9,793 nucleotides of DNA from JBGTKH01 sp041744735 (GCA_041744735.1 JBGTKH010000623.1:1-9793); one strand, 5' to 3'. Shown: positions 1 through 6,965, counted from the stretch's first letter. Program-made: numbers and translations. Notes: a model not told the origin generated them from the letters alone.

Positions 1-263
1 TCGGCGGCGGTTGCCGGTTTCGGCTGCACAACGGCGGGAAAAGTGGGAATCTCCGCGGTCGGGAAGGTAGCAACCTCCGGCGCTGGCTGGGTCGCCGCGG
101 GCTGAGGTACGGTGACGGTGGGAAATGTTGCCAACTCATCGGCGGACACACTGGGCACCACGACGACCGTCGCGCACTTGGGGCACTTCGCCTTTTTACC
201 GGCGAACTTGGCGTCAATTTTGAACTGCGTACTGCAGGCCGCGCAGCGACAACGAACCTCCAT
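1..263 (-). CDS. Zinc-ribbon N-terminal protein, partial (C-terminus beyond left edge)
   Basis: The minus strand is open from an ATG at 261-263 to the window edge, giving the first 87 residues. Residues 5-30 form a compact treble-Cys zinc-ribbon: C5, C7 and C10, then an FKIDAKFAGKKAKCPKC stretch with C27 and C30. This matches the MJ0042-type zinc-ribbon that heads many planctomycete envelope or regulatory proteins. From about residue 36 the chain becomes Pro/Ala/Thr/Val-rich and low complexity, a likely flexible linker to a domain outside the window. An AGGGGGA ribosome-binding site lies at 270-276, six bases before the ATG, which supports this start. The gene follows the kinase on the same strand after 189 bp containing a long hairpin. 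The plus-strand ORF over this region is a shadow. The full function cannot be judged because the C-terminal domain is missing. Confidence 0.72.
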   Translation of the reverse strand, partial: MEVRCRCAACSTQFKIDAKFAGKKAKCPKCATVVVVPSVSADELATFPTVTVPQPAATQPAPEVATFPTAEIPTFPAVVQPKPATAA

Positions 264-361
264 CGGACTTCCCCCTGACCTCTCGGCCGATGAAATGATG
301 ACCGATCGATTTGTCAGTTTACATTATGTGCAAGCGGTAGCGGGTTCGACATAGGTCAGAC

Positions 362-438
362 GTACAGATTTCAATTTTGACGCGGCGCACGGTCGATTCA
401 GTGGACACGTTCTTTCGCGTCAAAATTGAAATCTGTAC
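362..438. repeat. Long perfect hairpin R1 (23-bp arms, 31-nt loop)
   Basis: The arms 362-384 and 416-438 are perfect reverse complements around a 31-nt spacer. The left arm contains TTTCAATTTTGACGCG. The flank plus arm start TCAGACGTACAGA (356-368) recurs at 2407-2419, where a sister element (R2) lies. On the minus strand the hairpin begins 14 nt after the kinase stop codon and lies in the leader region of the zinc-ribbon gene. No T-tract follows in the minus-strand direction, so it is not a classical intrinsic terminator. It may be a dispersed palindromic repeat that affects mRNA ends or processing. Confidence 0.85.
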
Positions 439-452
439 ATCTGTCCCCGCCT

Positions 453-2312
453 TCACCGGCTGATGTGACACTTCGGCAATGCCTTCTGCAGTTCCACGGC
501 GCCCGCGTCGCTGACCTGCGTGCTAACCAGATTGAGACTTTCAAGTTTTTTCAGTCGCCGCAATTTGTTCAGTCCGGCGTCGGTGATCTCATTGGCTTGC
601 AGGCTGAGCTGCTTGAGCCGCGTGAGCTGTGCGATGACGTCCAGCCCGACGTCAGTGACCTGCGTCTTGCTGAGCCCAAGCTGCGTGAGCGACTTAAGAC
701 CCGACAAATGCTGCAGCCCCTCGTCGGAAACCTTCGTGCCGTGCAGCAACAGGCGGCTCAATTCCTTTAGCTTCGAGAAGCGGCTAAGGTCGTCGTCCGT
801 AACCAGCTTGTTGGACTCCAATCCAATCGTTTCCACGAACAGCGGGCCATTTGGCAAGGGCTTCGACTCCTTGATCATCGTGCGAGTCTTCCCGTCGTGG
901 ACGATCACACTGCCGCCCATCATCAGCACCCATTCGGCGGCGCTGCGATTCGCACCGTAATCGCTGCCGGCCAGTTTCGTTTCCGCGTCGACTTCCGCCT
1001 CTACTACTTCGTCGGCTTTAACTTCTTCGATTGGTATCTCGGCTGATGCCATTGGCGGTTCGTCGTCATCCTCGATGAGCACTACGGGTCGCTTGCTGGT
1101 TTGTGGCGGCAGCGGCAAAGCTTCGTCGTCAATGGCTTCCTGCTCGTTCGCCAATTCGACGTGTTCTACCAGCGTTTCGCCAGACGCGGCGTGTGCTGTA
1201 CGCAGAGTGGCCGCATCGTCTTGAGCACCGTCGAAGGCAGGCATCTGCTGCTTCCGGTCATCGCCGCCGAGCGCACCGGACAACACGCACATCTCCAGCG
1301 CGGCGATGACTTGCGACATCTCCTGGTAGCGGTCTTCCGGCTTCTTGGCCAGCATCCGCTGGAACACGCTGTCCAGTTGTTTGGGAACCTCGCTGCGCTG
1401 TTTGCGCAGCGACGGGATCGGAGCTTCATGATGTTCCAGCAGCGTCTGCGCGACCGTGTTGCCCATGTACGGCGGCTCGCCGGTCAGCAGGTAATACAGC
1501 GTGCAGCCCAGCGAGTAGATGTCGGAGCGGCCATCGGCCTGCCGCGTGTCGGTGGCCTGTTCGGGCGACATGTAATAGGCCGTGCCCATCGTTTGGCCGG
1601 GCAACGTTAGGCGAATCACCGTCGTTCCCGCGCCGACTGCCGTTTCGTGCAAGCGAGCCAACCCCAAGTCTAACACGCGCACCGTGCCGTGGCTGTCGAG
1701 CAGCAGATTCGACGGCTTGATGTCGCGATGCGTGATGCCTCGGCGGTGTGCGTGGTCCAGTCCTCTGGCCGCATGCAGAATGAATGTGATCGCCCTAGCC
1801 ACCGGCAGCCGGCTCTTTTTCTGCACAAGGTCATCCAGGTTCTGACCTTCGATGTACTGCATGACCAGAAAGTGCATGCCTTCCGATTCACCCGCGTCGT
1901 AGGCCGTGACGATATTTGGGTGCTCCAGACGCGCCGCAACTTTCGCTTCGAGCTGGAAACGCTGGACCGCTTCGGCCGACTTCATCGCTTCGGGCGGCAG
2001 CACCTTGATCGCCACCACGCGGTCCATCCGCCGGTGCACGGCCTTGTAGACTTGCCCCATGCTCCCTTGGCCGATCATCTCCAACACGACGTAGTCGCCG
2101 AGCACCAACCCCTTTGTGTTTCCCTCTTGCAACACCGACGCCTGATATTCGGTCAGCTTGCCGTGCCGCACGAACTCGCGCGCCAAGGCCCGGGCGTCGC
2201 CGAACCGCTGCTGCGGTACCCCGATCGATCGCCGAAACGAATCGACCTCATCAGCCGGCATCAAGCCGCTGTCCGAGAGGCACTGGACGAACTGTTGCAC
2301 AGAGACCGCCAT
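453..2312 (-). CDS. Ser/Thr protein kinase with C-terminal leucine-rich repeats
   Basis: A 619-residue Hanks-type kinase that phosphorylates Ser/Thr on protein substrates. Residues 1-72 form an N-terminal module (MAVSVQQFVQ...FVRHGKLTEYQASVL) that I associate with planctomycete kinases. The kinase domain spans about 73-345: glycine loop GQGSMG 81-86, catalytic Lys103 in VAIK, Glu122 of helix C, HRDIKPSN with Asp197 and Asn202, DLG 215-217 in place of DFG, and SPE 249-251 in place of APE. All catalytic residues are present. A Glu/Asp-rich linker (about 385-445) follows, then an AAEWVLMMGGSVIV segment (458-471) that often precedes LRRs in planctomycetes. Four to five 24-residue LRRs (about 495-613) follow the pattern LxxLxLxxTxVTDxGL. 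I see no transmembrane helix, so the protein is probably cytoplasmic, unlike PknB-type receptors; the LRRs may recruit targets. Shine-Dalgarno is weak; the start is set by family alignment and a TATAAT box upstream. Confidence 0.96.
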   Translation of the reverse strand: MAVSVQQFVQCLSDSGLMPADEVDSFRRSIGVPQQRFGDARALAREFVRHGKLTEYQASVLQEGNTKGLVLGDYVVLEMIGQGSMGQVYKAVHRRMDRVVAIKVLPPEAMKSAEAVQRFQLEAKVAARLEHPNIVTAYDAGESEGMHFLVMQYIEGQNLDDLVQKKSRLPVARAITFILHAARGLDHAHRRGITHRDIKPSNLLLDSHGTVRVLDLGLARLHETAVGAGTTVIRLTLPGQTMGTAYYMSPEQATDTRQADGRSDIYSLGCTLYYLLTGEPPYMGNTVAQTLLEHHEAPIPSLRKQRSEVPKQLDSVFQRMLAKKPEDRYQEMSQVIAALEMCVLSGALGGDDRKQQMPAFDGAQDDAATLRTAHAASGETLVEHVELANEQEAIDDEALPLPPQTSKRPVVLIEDDDEPPMASAEIPIEEVKADEVVEAEVDAETKLAGSDYGANRSAAEWVLMMGGSVIVHDGKTRTMIKESKPLPNGPLFVETIGLESNKLVTDDDLSRFSKLKELSRLLLHGTKVSDEGLQHLSGLKSLTQLGLSKTQVTDVGLDVIAQLTRLKQLSLQANEITDAGLNKLRRLKKLESLNLVSTQVSDAGAVELQKALPKCHISR

Positions 2313-2341
2313 GACGCACTCGCCCGTTGTTTCAAACTGGC

Positions 2342-2371
2342 ATTATACGTCGCCACTAGAGGGGACCGCAA
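2342..2371 (-). promoter_or_regulatory. Putative sigma70-type promoter of the kinase gene
   Basis: Read on the minus strand, a perfect TATAAT (2342-2347) lies 18 bp downstream of TTGCGG (2366-2371), which matches the first three bases of the -35 consensus. Transcription would begin near 2335, giving a leader of about 20 nt before the ATG at 2312. This would let the kinase be expressed independently of the upstream membrane/DUF2071 operon. Planctomycete promoters are poorly defined, so this is a motif-based inference. Confidence 0.5.
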
Positions 2372-2414
2372 CATGCTAACTTGATCGGTGGTGATACCGT
2401 TTGGGCTCAGACGT

Positions 2415-2486
2415 ACAGAATTCAATTTTGCCGGTACATGATTGGTGTTTTCAGCTCACGTTTTCGCCGGCAAAATTGAATTCTGT
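2415..2486. repeat. Long perfect hairpin R2 (20-bp arms, 32-nt loop), sister of R1
   Basis: The arms 2415-2434 (ACAGAATTCAATTTTGCCGG) and 2467-2486 are perfect reverse complements separated by 32 nt. The preceding bases TCAGACG plus the arm start repeat the R1 flank exactly. R1 and R2 differ at several stem positions, and each change is compensated on the other arm. Both loops carry CACGTT followed by a T-rich run near the right arm. R2 lies between the small membrane protein gene and the kinase gene, upstream of the kinase promoter. Confidence 0.85.
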
Positions 2487-2494
2487 CAAGACCG

Positions 2495-2519
2495 TCCAAA
2501 TTCTGGCGAATTCGGCTAC
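2495..2519. repeat. Degraded GAATTC...GCTAC palindrome
   Basis: GAATTCGGCTAC (2508-2519) pairs with AATTC (2499-2503) across a TGGC loop. Pairing resumes as GG/CC (2514-2515 with 2496-2497) after one mismatch, then decays. The right half closely resembles GAATTCCGCTAC at 4827-4838, so it looks like a decayed member of the same repeat family, inserted next to R2. Confidence 0.5.
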
Positions 2520-2559
2520 CATCAATTGAAACGCGCAACTTCAAAACTTACGCGTCGGG

Positions 2560-2946
2560 TTAGGATGGCCGCAGGACGTGCCAAGCCAGCAGTGCGGAGA
2601 TAATAAGCAACGGAATGCCCGGCCAACGGAACAGATTGGCGCGCTCGGGCGTTACGCGAGCGATTTGCTTCAGTCCGAACGCAGGAAAGAGCATGTACAC
2701 CGTGCCCTTCAGCACCTGCGCCCAGCCGAGCACCGTGAGCACAATCGGAATTCCCGTCCACACGTTGTGGAACGCCACGATCACCGACCCGGCGCACACA
2801 CCCAGCAGCGCGATGAAAATCACCCCCGCCTCGCCTTTGGCACTCAGCACACCATAGAACTGAACCAGCGCTCGCGGCTGTAACAGATGCGCCGCGCCGA
2901 ATACTGCGAGCTGAATGGCCACGGCGATCTGAATTTCGGTTTCCAT
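2560..2946 (-). CDS. Small integral membrane protein, unknown function
   Basis: A 128-residue hydrophobic protein with about four predicted membrane helices: residues 5-23, 41-60, 64-87 and 109-126. A short cytosol-like basic stretch (KQIARVTPERANLFR, about 93-107) precedes the last helix. I recognise no catalytic motif and cannot assign a family. The start ATG (2944-2946) lies 11 bp after the stop codon of the winged-helix/DUF2071 gene, so the two are almost certainly co-transcribed. It is the last gene of the three-gene operon. The ribosome-binding site is weak (a purine-rich CGAGAG just upstream). Overlapping plus-strand and other minus-strand ORFs are shadows. Confidence 0.85.
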   Translation of the reverse strand: METEIQIAVAIQLAVFGAAHLLQPRALVQFYGVLSAKGEAGVIFIALLGVCAGSVIVAFHNVWTGIPIVLTVLGWAQVLKGTVYMLFPAFGLKQIARVTPERANLFRWPGIPLLIISALLAWHVLRPS

Positions 2947-2957
2947 GCTCTCGTTTT

Positions 2958-4013
2958 CTACGGTTTGAACTTTTCCTTCAACAGCGGCAGCCAGCGGTAC
3001 GGCGTGTTGCGGAAATAGAAGATGCTGTCCAGATGCGCCGAGCCGGGCGGAAACGGGCCGTCGGCGAAGAAGCCAAAGTAATAGTCAATCGGTTCGAGCA
3101 CGCGGATGTGCCAGTCGCCGCGGTCAATCCGCAGGATGAACACCTCGCCCGTGTCGGGATCGTACGAAAACGCGTCGTGAAAGTCGACGATGTAATCGTA
3201 GGCGGCCGCAATGGACGGAAACACCGACGTTGGCGGCATTGCCGTCAACTCGCGCGAATCGTTTAACACCAGCACCACCTTTCCCGCCGGATCATGTTGC
3301 GAATCGACTGTCAGGATCAGATGATCGGCCTCGCGTGCCATCAGTATCGGATACGTCGAGCAATGATGCGCCTTGAATTCCGGCAGCAAGTTGGCCGTCA
3401 GACTCATGATTGTCGAATTCGTTTCACTGCGGACGAAGTAGCAGCCGCGGATCGTGCGGCCGCGAAAGTCGGTGAACGTGACGTGTGCCCGATACGTGGC
3501 CTGATAGAAATTCATCCGCAGCGCTCGGGGAATCCGCCCCATGCCAAAGTCCTTCAGCCGCGACGCAGTGAGCGACACGAACGCCGCATCCCCGTACAAG
3601 TCCAATTCAAAATACTTTGGGATCAGCGGACGCAGTGCTGCGGGTTCGACGCGCACGTTGACACAGATCGCTTCGGCCCAAATCGTGTTGGCGTCGAACG
3701 GCAGCGTCGGCGCCTCGCGGCGATAGCGCCGCACATATGCCGGATCGTCGGGCGCCAGTTGGCTCTCGATTCCCTCCAGCACGCGATCCAACAGTTGCCG
3801 GCCGCGATGCGTGACAGACCACCGCTTGCCGCGCGGTTCGAGCAGAGATTGTTGTTGGAGATGCTGCAGTGTTGCATCGAGCGGCACGTTCGTCGCCAGC
3901 AGCAACTGCAACTCGTCGGCTGTCAGCGTCCCGCGATGTCCGCAGGCCACGAGCACCGCCAAGCTCGTTTCGTCTAACTCCGAGAATTCGCCTTCCGGCT
4001 TCGTGGGTTCCAT
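2958..4013 (-). CDS. Winged-helix N-terminus fused to a DUF2071 (YqjF-like) domain
   Basis: A 351-residue protein in two parts. Residues 13-77 read as a winged helix: a helical stretch with LTADELQLLLATNVPLDATL, then a recognition-helix/wing pattern LQHLQQQSLLEPRGKRWSVTHRGRQLL. Residues 103-345 match DUF2071 (COG3361 style), including the hallmark start IWAEAICVNVRVEPAALRPL, where a leading helix precedes a 'position to predicted value' strand. RIPRALRMNFYQATYRAHVTF and GCYFVRSETNS follow. DUF2071 proteins are structurally related to acetoacetate decarboxylase, but their reaction is unknown and I cannot point to a catalytic Lys. No signal peptide or membrane helix is seen, so it is probably cytoplasmic. 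It lies between two membrane-protein genes, 15 bp after one and 11 bp before the other. It may be a ligand-sensing regulator, or the N-terminal domain may mediate protein contacts instead. The start is the first ATG after the upstream stop. Confidence 0.87.
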   Translation of the reverse strand: MEPTKPEGEFSELDETSLAVLVACGHRGTLTADELQLLLATNVPLDATLQHLQQQSLLEPRGKRWSVTHRGRQLLDRVLEGIESQLAPDDPAYVRRYRREAPTLPFDANTIWAEAICVNVRVEPAALRPLIPKYFELDLYGDAAFVSLTASRLKDFGMGRIPRALRMNFYQATYRAHVTFTDFRGRTIRGCYFVRSETNSTIMSLTANLLPEFKAHHCSTYPILMAREADHLILTVDSQHDPAGKVVLVLNDSRELTAMPPTSVFPSIAAAYDYIVDFHDAFSYDPDTGEVFILRIDRGDWHIRVLEPIDYYFGFFADGPFPPGSAHLDSIFYFRNTPYRWLPLLKEKFKP

Positions 4014-4028
4014 CGTTTAGTTTTACGA

Positions 4029-4643
4029 TCACAAAATCTTCGTTTCACGCTGCTCGATTTGCCTTCGCCGTTTCTCGCGAAACATGATCGCGCCGGGAAC
4101 AAACATCGCGCCCCACCAGGCCAAACCAATCAGGTACCACTGAAACGGAGCCACCTGCGGCATCGCGATCGCCACTGCCAACGCTAGAAACACGGCGGCC
4201 GCGGTGAAGAAACTCTGGTAAAACACCACGCCCATCATGGCGAACCCAATGCCGCTCGTCACGGCCATTAGCGGGCCGAACAGCATTGGGCTGGCACCGC
4301 CCACGTGCAGCACCGCGGCGCCGGCCAGCGAGAATACGATGAACGTGGTCCAGATGCCGTGAATCTGCCATTCAATGAAACTGCGCACGCCGCGCTCGCG
4401 ATTCATCAGCAACGTGACGACCACCAGATTCACCGCCGCCACCACAGCCAGCGGCACCAGATACCAGTACACGGCCAACTTGTGGGCCTCGACCAGCGGC
4501 CCGATCGATGCGAACGCCGCGCCGTTGGTGAAGGCGTGCACCAACCAAATCGTGCCCCAGTTGTGCGCGACCAAATCCTCGCGCGTGTTCTCGATCACTT
4601 GGCGAATGATGCCCAACGCCTTTTCTGCTTGCTGCTTGTCCAT
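4029..4643 (-). CDS. Polytopic membrane protein, first gene of the winged-helix/DUF2071 operon
   Basis: A 204-residue membrane protein. The first 25 residues are amphipathic and charged (MDKQQAEKALGIIRQVIENT...), then about six hydrophobic segments follow: 29-50, 58-80, 96-114, 117-142, 144-163 and 167-187. The tail is strongly basic (FREKRRRQIEQRE). No catalytic motif is visible. A short 'QAxxAL..IR' amphipathic N-terminus followed by membrane helices resembles membrane partners encoded next to small winged-helix regulators in other bacteria; this resemblance is from memory and not verified. It starts the minus-strand operon, 15 bp before the winged-helix/DUF2071 gene. The Shine-Dalgarno is weak: an AAGG lies about 11 nt upstream. 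Confidence 0.87.
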   Translation of the reverse strand: MDKQQAEKALGIIRQVIENTREDLVAHNWGTIWLVHAFTNGAAFASIGPLVEAHKLAVYWYLVPLAVVAAVNLVVVTLLMNRERGVRSFIEWQIHGIWTTFIVFSLAGAAVLHVGGASPMLFGPLMAVTSGIGFAMMGVVFYQSFFTAAAVFLALAVAIAMPQVAPFQWYLIGLAWWGAMFVPGAIMFREKRRRQIEQRETKIL

Positions 4644-4717
4644 GCGGTTGTAAACCTTGCGGGAAAGCGGCTATTCTATCTGCGGCCAAGCAACGTGGAA
4701 ATGACGGCAGCCGGACG

Positions 4718-4838
4718 CTGAATGGTTTTTCAAACCGTAGCCGAAGTTGTGAAACTTTGGAATTCTCTGAATGGTTTTTCAAACCGTAGAACCGTAGCCG
4801 AAGTTGTGAAACTTCGGAATTCTCACGAATTCCGCTAC
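4718..4838. repeat. Tandemly duplicated palindromic element R3 with GTAGC...GCTAC closure
   Basis: Two near-identical units (4718-4766 and 4767-4822) share CTGAATGGTTTTTCAAACC, GTAGCCGAAGTTGTGAAACTT and GGAATTCTC. Each has a GGTTT-TTC-AAACC mini-hairpin and a CCGAAGTT-GTGA-AACTTCGG hairpin; in unit 1 the latter has one G:T wobble (AACTTTGG). Unit 2 carries a tandem 8-bp duplication AACCGTAG (4782-4789, 4790-4797). After it comes a second hairpin, CGGAATTC-TCAC-GAATTCCG (4815-4834), and the whole is closed by GTAGC (4794-4798) with GCTAC (4834-4838), giving a three-way-junction-like fold. It sits in the divergent gap between the genes at 4643 and 4873, ending 34 bp before the latter's ATG. Confidence 0.8.
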
Positions 4839-4872
4839 AAGACACAAACTCTCTCTATTCTGATTCAACAAC

Positions 4873-5895
4873 ATGTCATCCAAGCCCAGGGACTGGTATC
4901 GGCGGTATCGGCTGCTATTCCTTGTTGCCGCGGCGTACAACATCACGTTTGGCGTTTGGAGCGGATTCTTTCCCGATGCCTTCTTCCGCTGGTTCGAGAT
5001 GCCGCCGCCTGGCGGTCCGGTTCCGTGGCCAGTGATGGCGGCAGTGGTTTGTCTGCTGGGCGTGCTATACGCGGCGGCTGCCTGGTGTCCGGACCGTGCG
5101 GACGTGATCGTGGCGATTGGGCTGACCAGCAAAATCGCCGGGCCGCTGGGTTGGTTGGTAGCGGTCGCCGATGGCTCGCTGCCGCCGCGCATGTTCCCGC
5201 TGGTACTGGTCGGCGACGTGCTGTGGTGGTTCCCGTTTCTGTTTTATTTGCTCAGGCAGTCACATTGGCGAGCGACCATTGTCGTCGCCATCGCCGTGGC
5301 GTTTCACATCGCCGCGTGTGTGGGACTGCTGGTGATCGCGCCCGGCACGGAAATGACACCCGACATCAGCCAGCGGCAACAGTGGGTGCTTGGTGCGCCG
5401 GGCACGTGGACCGCGGTGTGGATGGTATGGTCGTTGGCTTCGATGAGTTTGCTGGCCCTGTGTATCGTCTGGGCTGAACGATTGAAGGAACTCGCTTCGT
5501 CCAGTGTTGTCGCCGTGCTGGCCTGTGCCATCGTCGCAGTAGGAGTTGGCTGCGATCTGTTTGGCGAATGCGTGATGATCGTGTGGGGGACGCGTGCGAA
5601 CATCAGCGTGAACGAATTCGCCGAGGCCATGCGCTGGTATCAATTGCTCAGCCCGGCCGCGGCCAACGGATTGTATTGTATCGGCGGGTTGATGCTGAGC
5701 AGTCTGTCATGGAAGAACGGATGGCTGCGAGGCACACCGGGCGTCGTGGGCTTTGTGATGTGGATCATGGGACTCGGCCTGACTGCGGCGACGCTCGTCG
5801 AGCATCGCATCGGCATGATCGTCGCCGGCGGCGCGGTGATGCTGCTGTTCATTCCCTGGGCGACCGTCCTCGGTTGGCGTTTGAGAAAATCGTAG
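4873..5895 (+). CDS. Polytopic membrane protein, unknown function (about 10 helices)
   Basis: A 340-residue integral membrane protein. Hydrophobic segments lie at about 13-33, 54-72, 78-98, 107-127, 133-155, 180-200, 208-238, 256-277, 288-308 and 312-334. The first four helices (to about residue 130) form a module that ends in a DVLWWFPFLFYLLRQS helix and resembles small four-helix hypothetical proteins; the second half has no recognised pattern. Three Cys and many small residues occur but no clear ligand or transport motif. Trp-rich faces (WW at 118-119) are typical of membrane interfaces. The ATG at 4873 has no Shine-Dalgarno upstream, but it is the first usable start after the repeat element. 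The stop TAG (5893-5895) lies inside a palindrome, and the next gene converges on it. Alternative starts further in would cut helix 1. Confidence 0.83.
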   Translation: MSSKPRDWYRRYRLLFLVAAAYNITFGVWSGFFPDAFFRWFEMPPPGGPVPWPVMAAVVCLLGVLYAAAAWCPDRADVIVAIGLTSKIAGPLGWLVAVADGSLPPRMFPLVLVGDVLWWFPFLFYLLRQSHWRATIVVAIAVAFHIAACVGLLVIAPGTEMTPDISQRQQWVLGAPGTWTAVWMVWSLASMSLLALCIVWAERLKELASSSVVAVLACAIVAVGVGCDLFGECVMIVWGTRANISVNEFAEAMRWYQLLSPAAANGLYCIGGLMLSSLSWKNGWLRGTPGVVGFVMWIMGLGLTAATLVEHRIGMIVAGGAVMLLFIPWATVLGWRLRKS

Positions 5896-5918
5896 GCCGG
5901 ATTGGCAATCCGGCCTAC
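5892..5918. terminator. 12-bp-stem palindrome R4 between convergent genes, contains a stop codon
   Basis: GTAGGCCGGATT (5892-5903) and AATCCGGCCTAC (5907-5918) are perfect reverse complements around GGC. The TAG at 5893-5895 is the stop codon of the membrane-protein gene, so the repeat supplies that gene's end. The facing minus-strand gene ends at 5931, 13 bp away. Read on the minus strand, the stem is followed by GATTTTC, a weak T-tract. A bidirectional terminator is plausible because the stem is strong and the site lies exactly between two gene ends. Confidence 0.65.
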
Positions 5919-5930
5919 AAATCCTTGCGT

Positions 5931-6965
5931 CTACTCTTCCCGCGCCCGTTCCGCCGCCAGCAATCTTTCCAATTCCTCGATGCGGCGCTGCAAGAGTTCG
6001 ATGTGGCTGCGCATGTCGTCAATCTGCCGGCGGAGTCCCGCGGCCTCAGCGGCATCCGCTGCATCAACGGCGGGCGGCGGTTTTATCAACCGGTCGAGAG
6101 CGCTCTCCAACTTTCGCAAAACGGGCCGGTCTTCGCTGCCAGGGACAAGTCGCAGCGGTGAGCCCGGCGGCGGGACGAACGTTTCGCCGGGCGCAAACGT
6201 CGCAGGTGCAAGCCGCACGGTCTTACGAAACAGTCGCTCGCCGTGATAGTAAGACAACTCGACTTCCTGGCCAGGACGAGCGGCATTCAGAATTTCAGCT
6301 AAATCTTCCGGCGAGTTCACGGGCCGGCCATCCACGCCCACGATCACGCCGCCTAACGGCAACCCATAGCGATCTGCGGGCGAGCCGACTTGAATTGAGT
6401 CTATCAAGGCCCCGCGCCGAACCGGCACGCCGTATCGCAGGCGAGCTTCATCGGTGACCGCATTGACGTGCGCGCCCAAGGTCGATCGCGATGGCACAAC
6501 TTCCGGCGCCCTTCGATAGTCATCCTCCGACGGTGCGGCGACCGCGGGCGGCTCGGACAGAGTGACGACGAACTTTTCGACACGGCCAGTCCGAATCAAT
6601 TCGAGATCCACTTTGCTGCCGACCGACAATCCGCGCATCGCCGCGGCCATGTCGTCGAGACTACGAATCGCGCGGCGGTTGATCGTAATCAGATAGTCAC
6701 CCGCATTGATCCCGGCTGCGGCGGCGGGACCGGCTGCGCGAACCGAAACGACCACGATGCCTCGCCCGGCCTCTGCGGTCTCATCCGCCACGAGCCCAAG
6801 ATAGCCGGGCCGCGGCGGTGCCAAATCCGCGGCGGGCGGATCAACCGTCTCCGCTGGTTCGGCCGCCAGCCGTTTTTCCAATTCTTCCAGCAACGGCTGG
6901 GCTCGCGCGGAGTCACACGACGAGCCCAACATCATCAGCCCCACGACAAACATCATCGTTCTCAT
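5931..6965 (-). CDS. Secreted protein with two PDZ domains and C-terminal coiled coil
   Basis: A 344-residue exported protein. Residues 1-22 form a signal peptide: MRTMMF basic start, hydrophobic VVGLMMLG, then ARA before Gln23, a type I cleavage site. A Cys at position 17 precedes it, but GSSC is not a good lipobox. PDZ1 covers about 54-136 (GYLGL binding loop, then GDYLITINRRAIRSLDDM). PDZ2 covers about 160-254 (TLGAHV loop, SPADRYGLPLGGVIVGVDGRPV). A proline-rich link leads to a heptad-rich coiled coil (about 306-342, RRQIDDMRSHIELLQRRIEEL). No trypsin-like or other protease domain is present, so it is an HtrA-style PDZ scaffold without catalysis. The start is supported by AAGGAA (6972-6977) six bases upstream and a TATAAT further up. 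Likely periplasmic, perhaps binding C-termini of exported proteins. Confidence 0.93.
   Translation of the reverse strand: MRTMMFVVGLMMLGSSCDSARAQPLLEELEKRLAAEPAETVDPPAADLAPPRPGYLGLVADETAEAGRGIVVVSVRAAGPAAAAGINAGDYLITINRRAIRSLDDMAAAMRGLSVGSKVDLELIRTGRVEKFVVTLSEPPAVAAPSEDDYRRAPEVVPSRSTLGAHVNAVTDEARLRYGVPVRRGALIDSIQVGSPADRYGLPLGGVIVGVDGRPVNSPEDLAEILNAARPGQEVELSYYHGERLFRKTVRLAPATFAPGETFVPPPGSPLRLVPGSEDRPVLRKLESALDRLIKPPPAVDAADAAEAAGLRRQIDDMRSHIELLQRRIEELERLLAAERAREE

Noticed and set aside
1101..2384. Several plus-strand ORFs of 60-230 codons over the kinase region
   Set aside because: They lie antisense to a kinase with complete, recognisable motifs and have low-complexity Arg/His-rich translations typical of shadows in GC-rich DNA.
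356..2486. R1 and R2 as terminal inverted repeats of one transposon carrying the kinase
   Set aside because: Each is itself a complete hairpin in the same orientation, no transposase lies between them, and no target-site duplication was seen around the pair.
4718..4838. CRISPR array from the repeated units
   Set aside because: Only two units, directly adjacent with no unique spacers, and no cas genes in the window.
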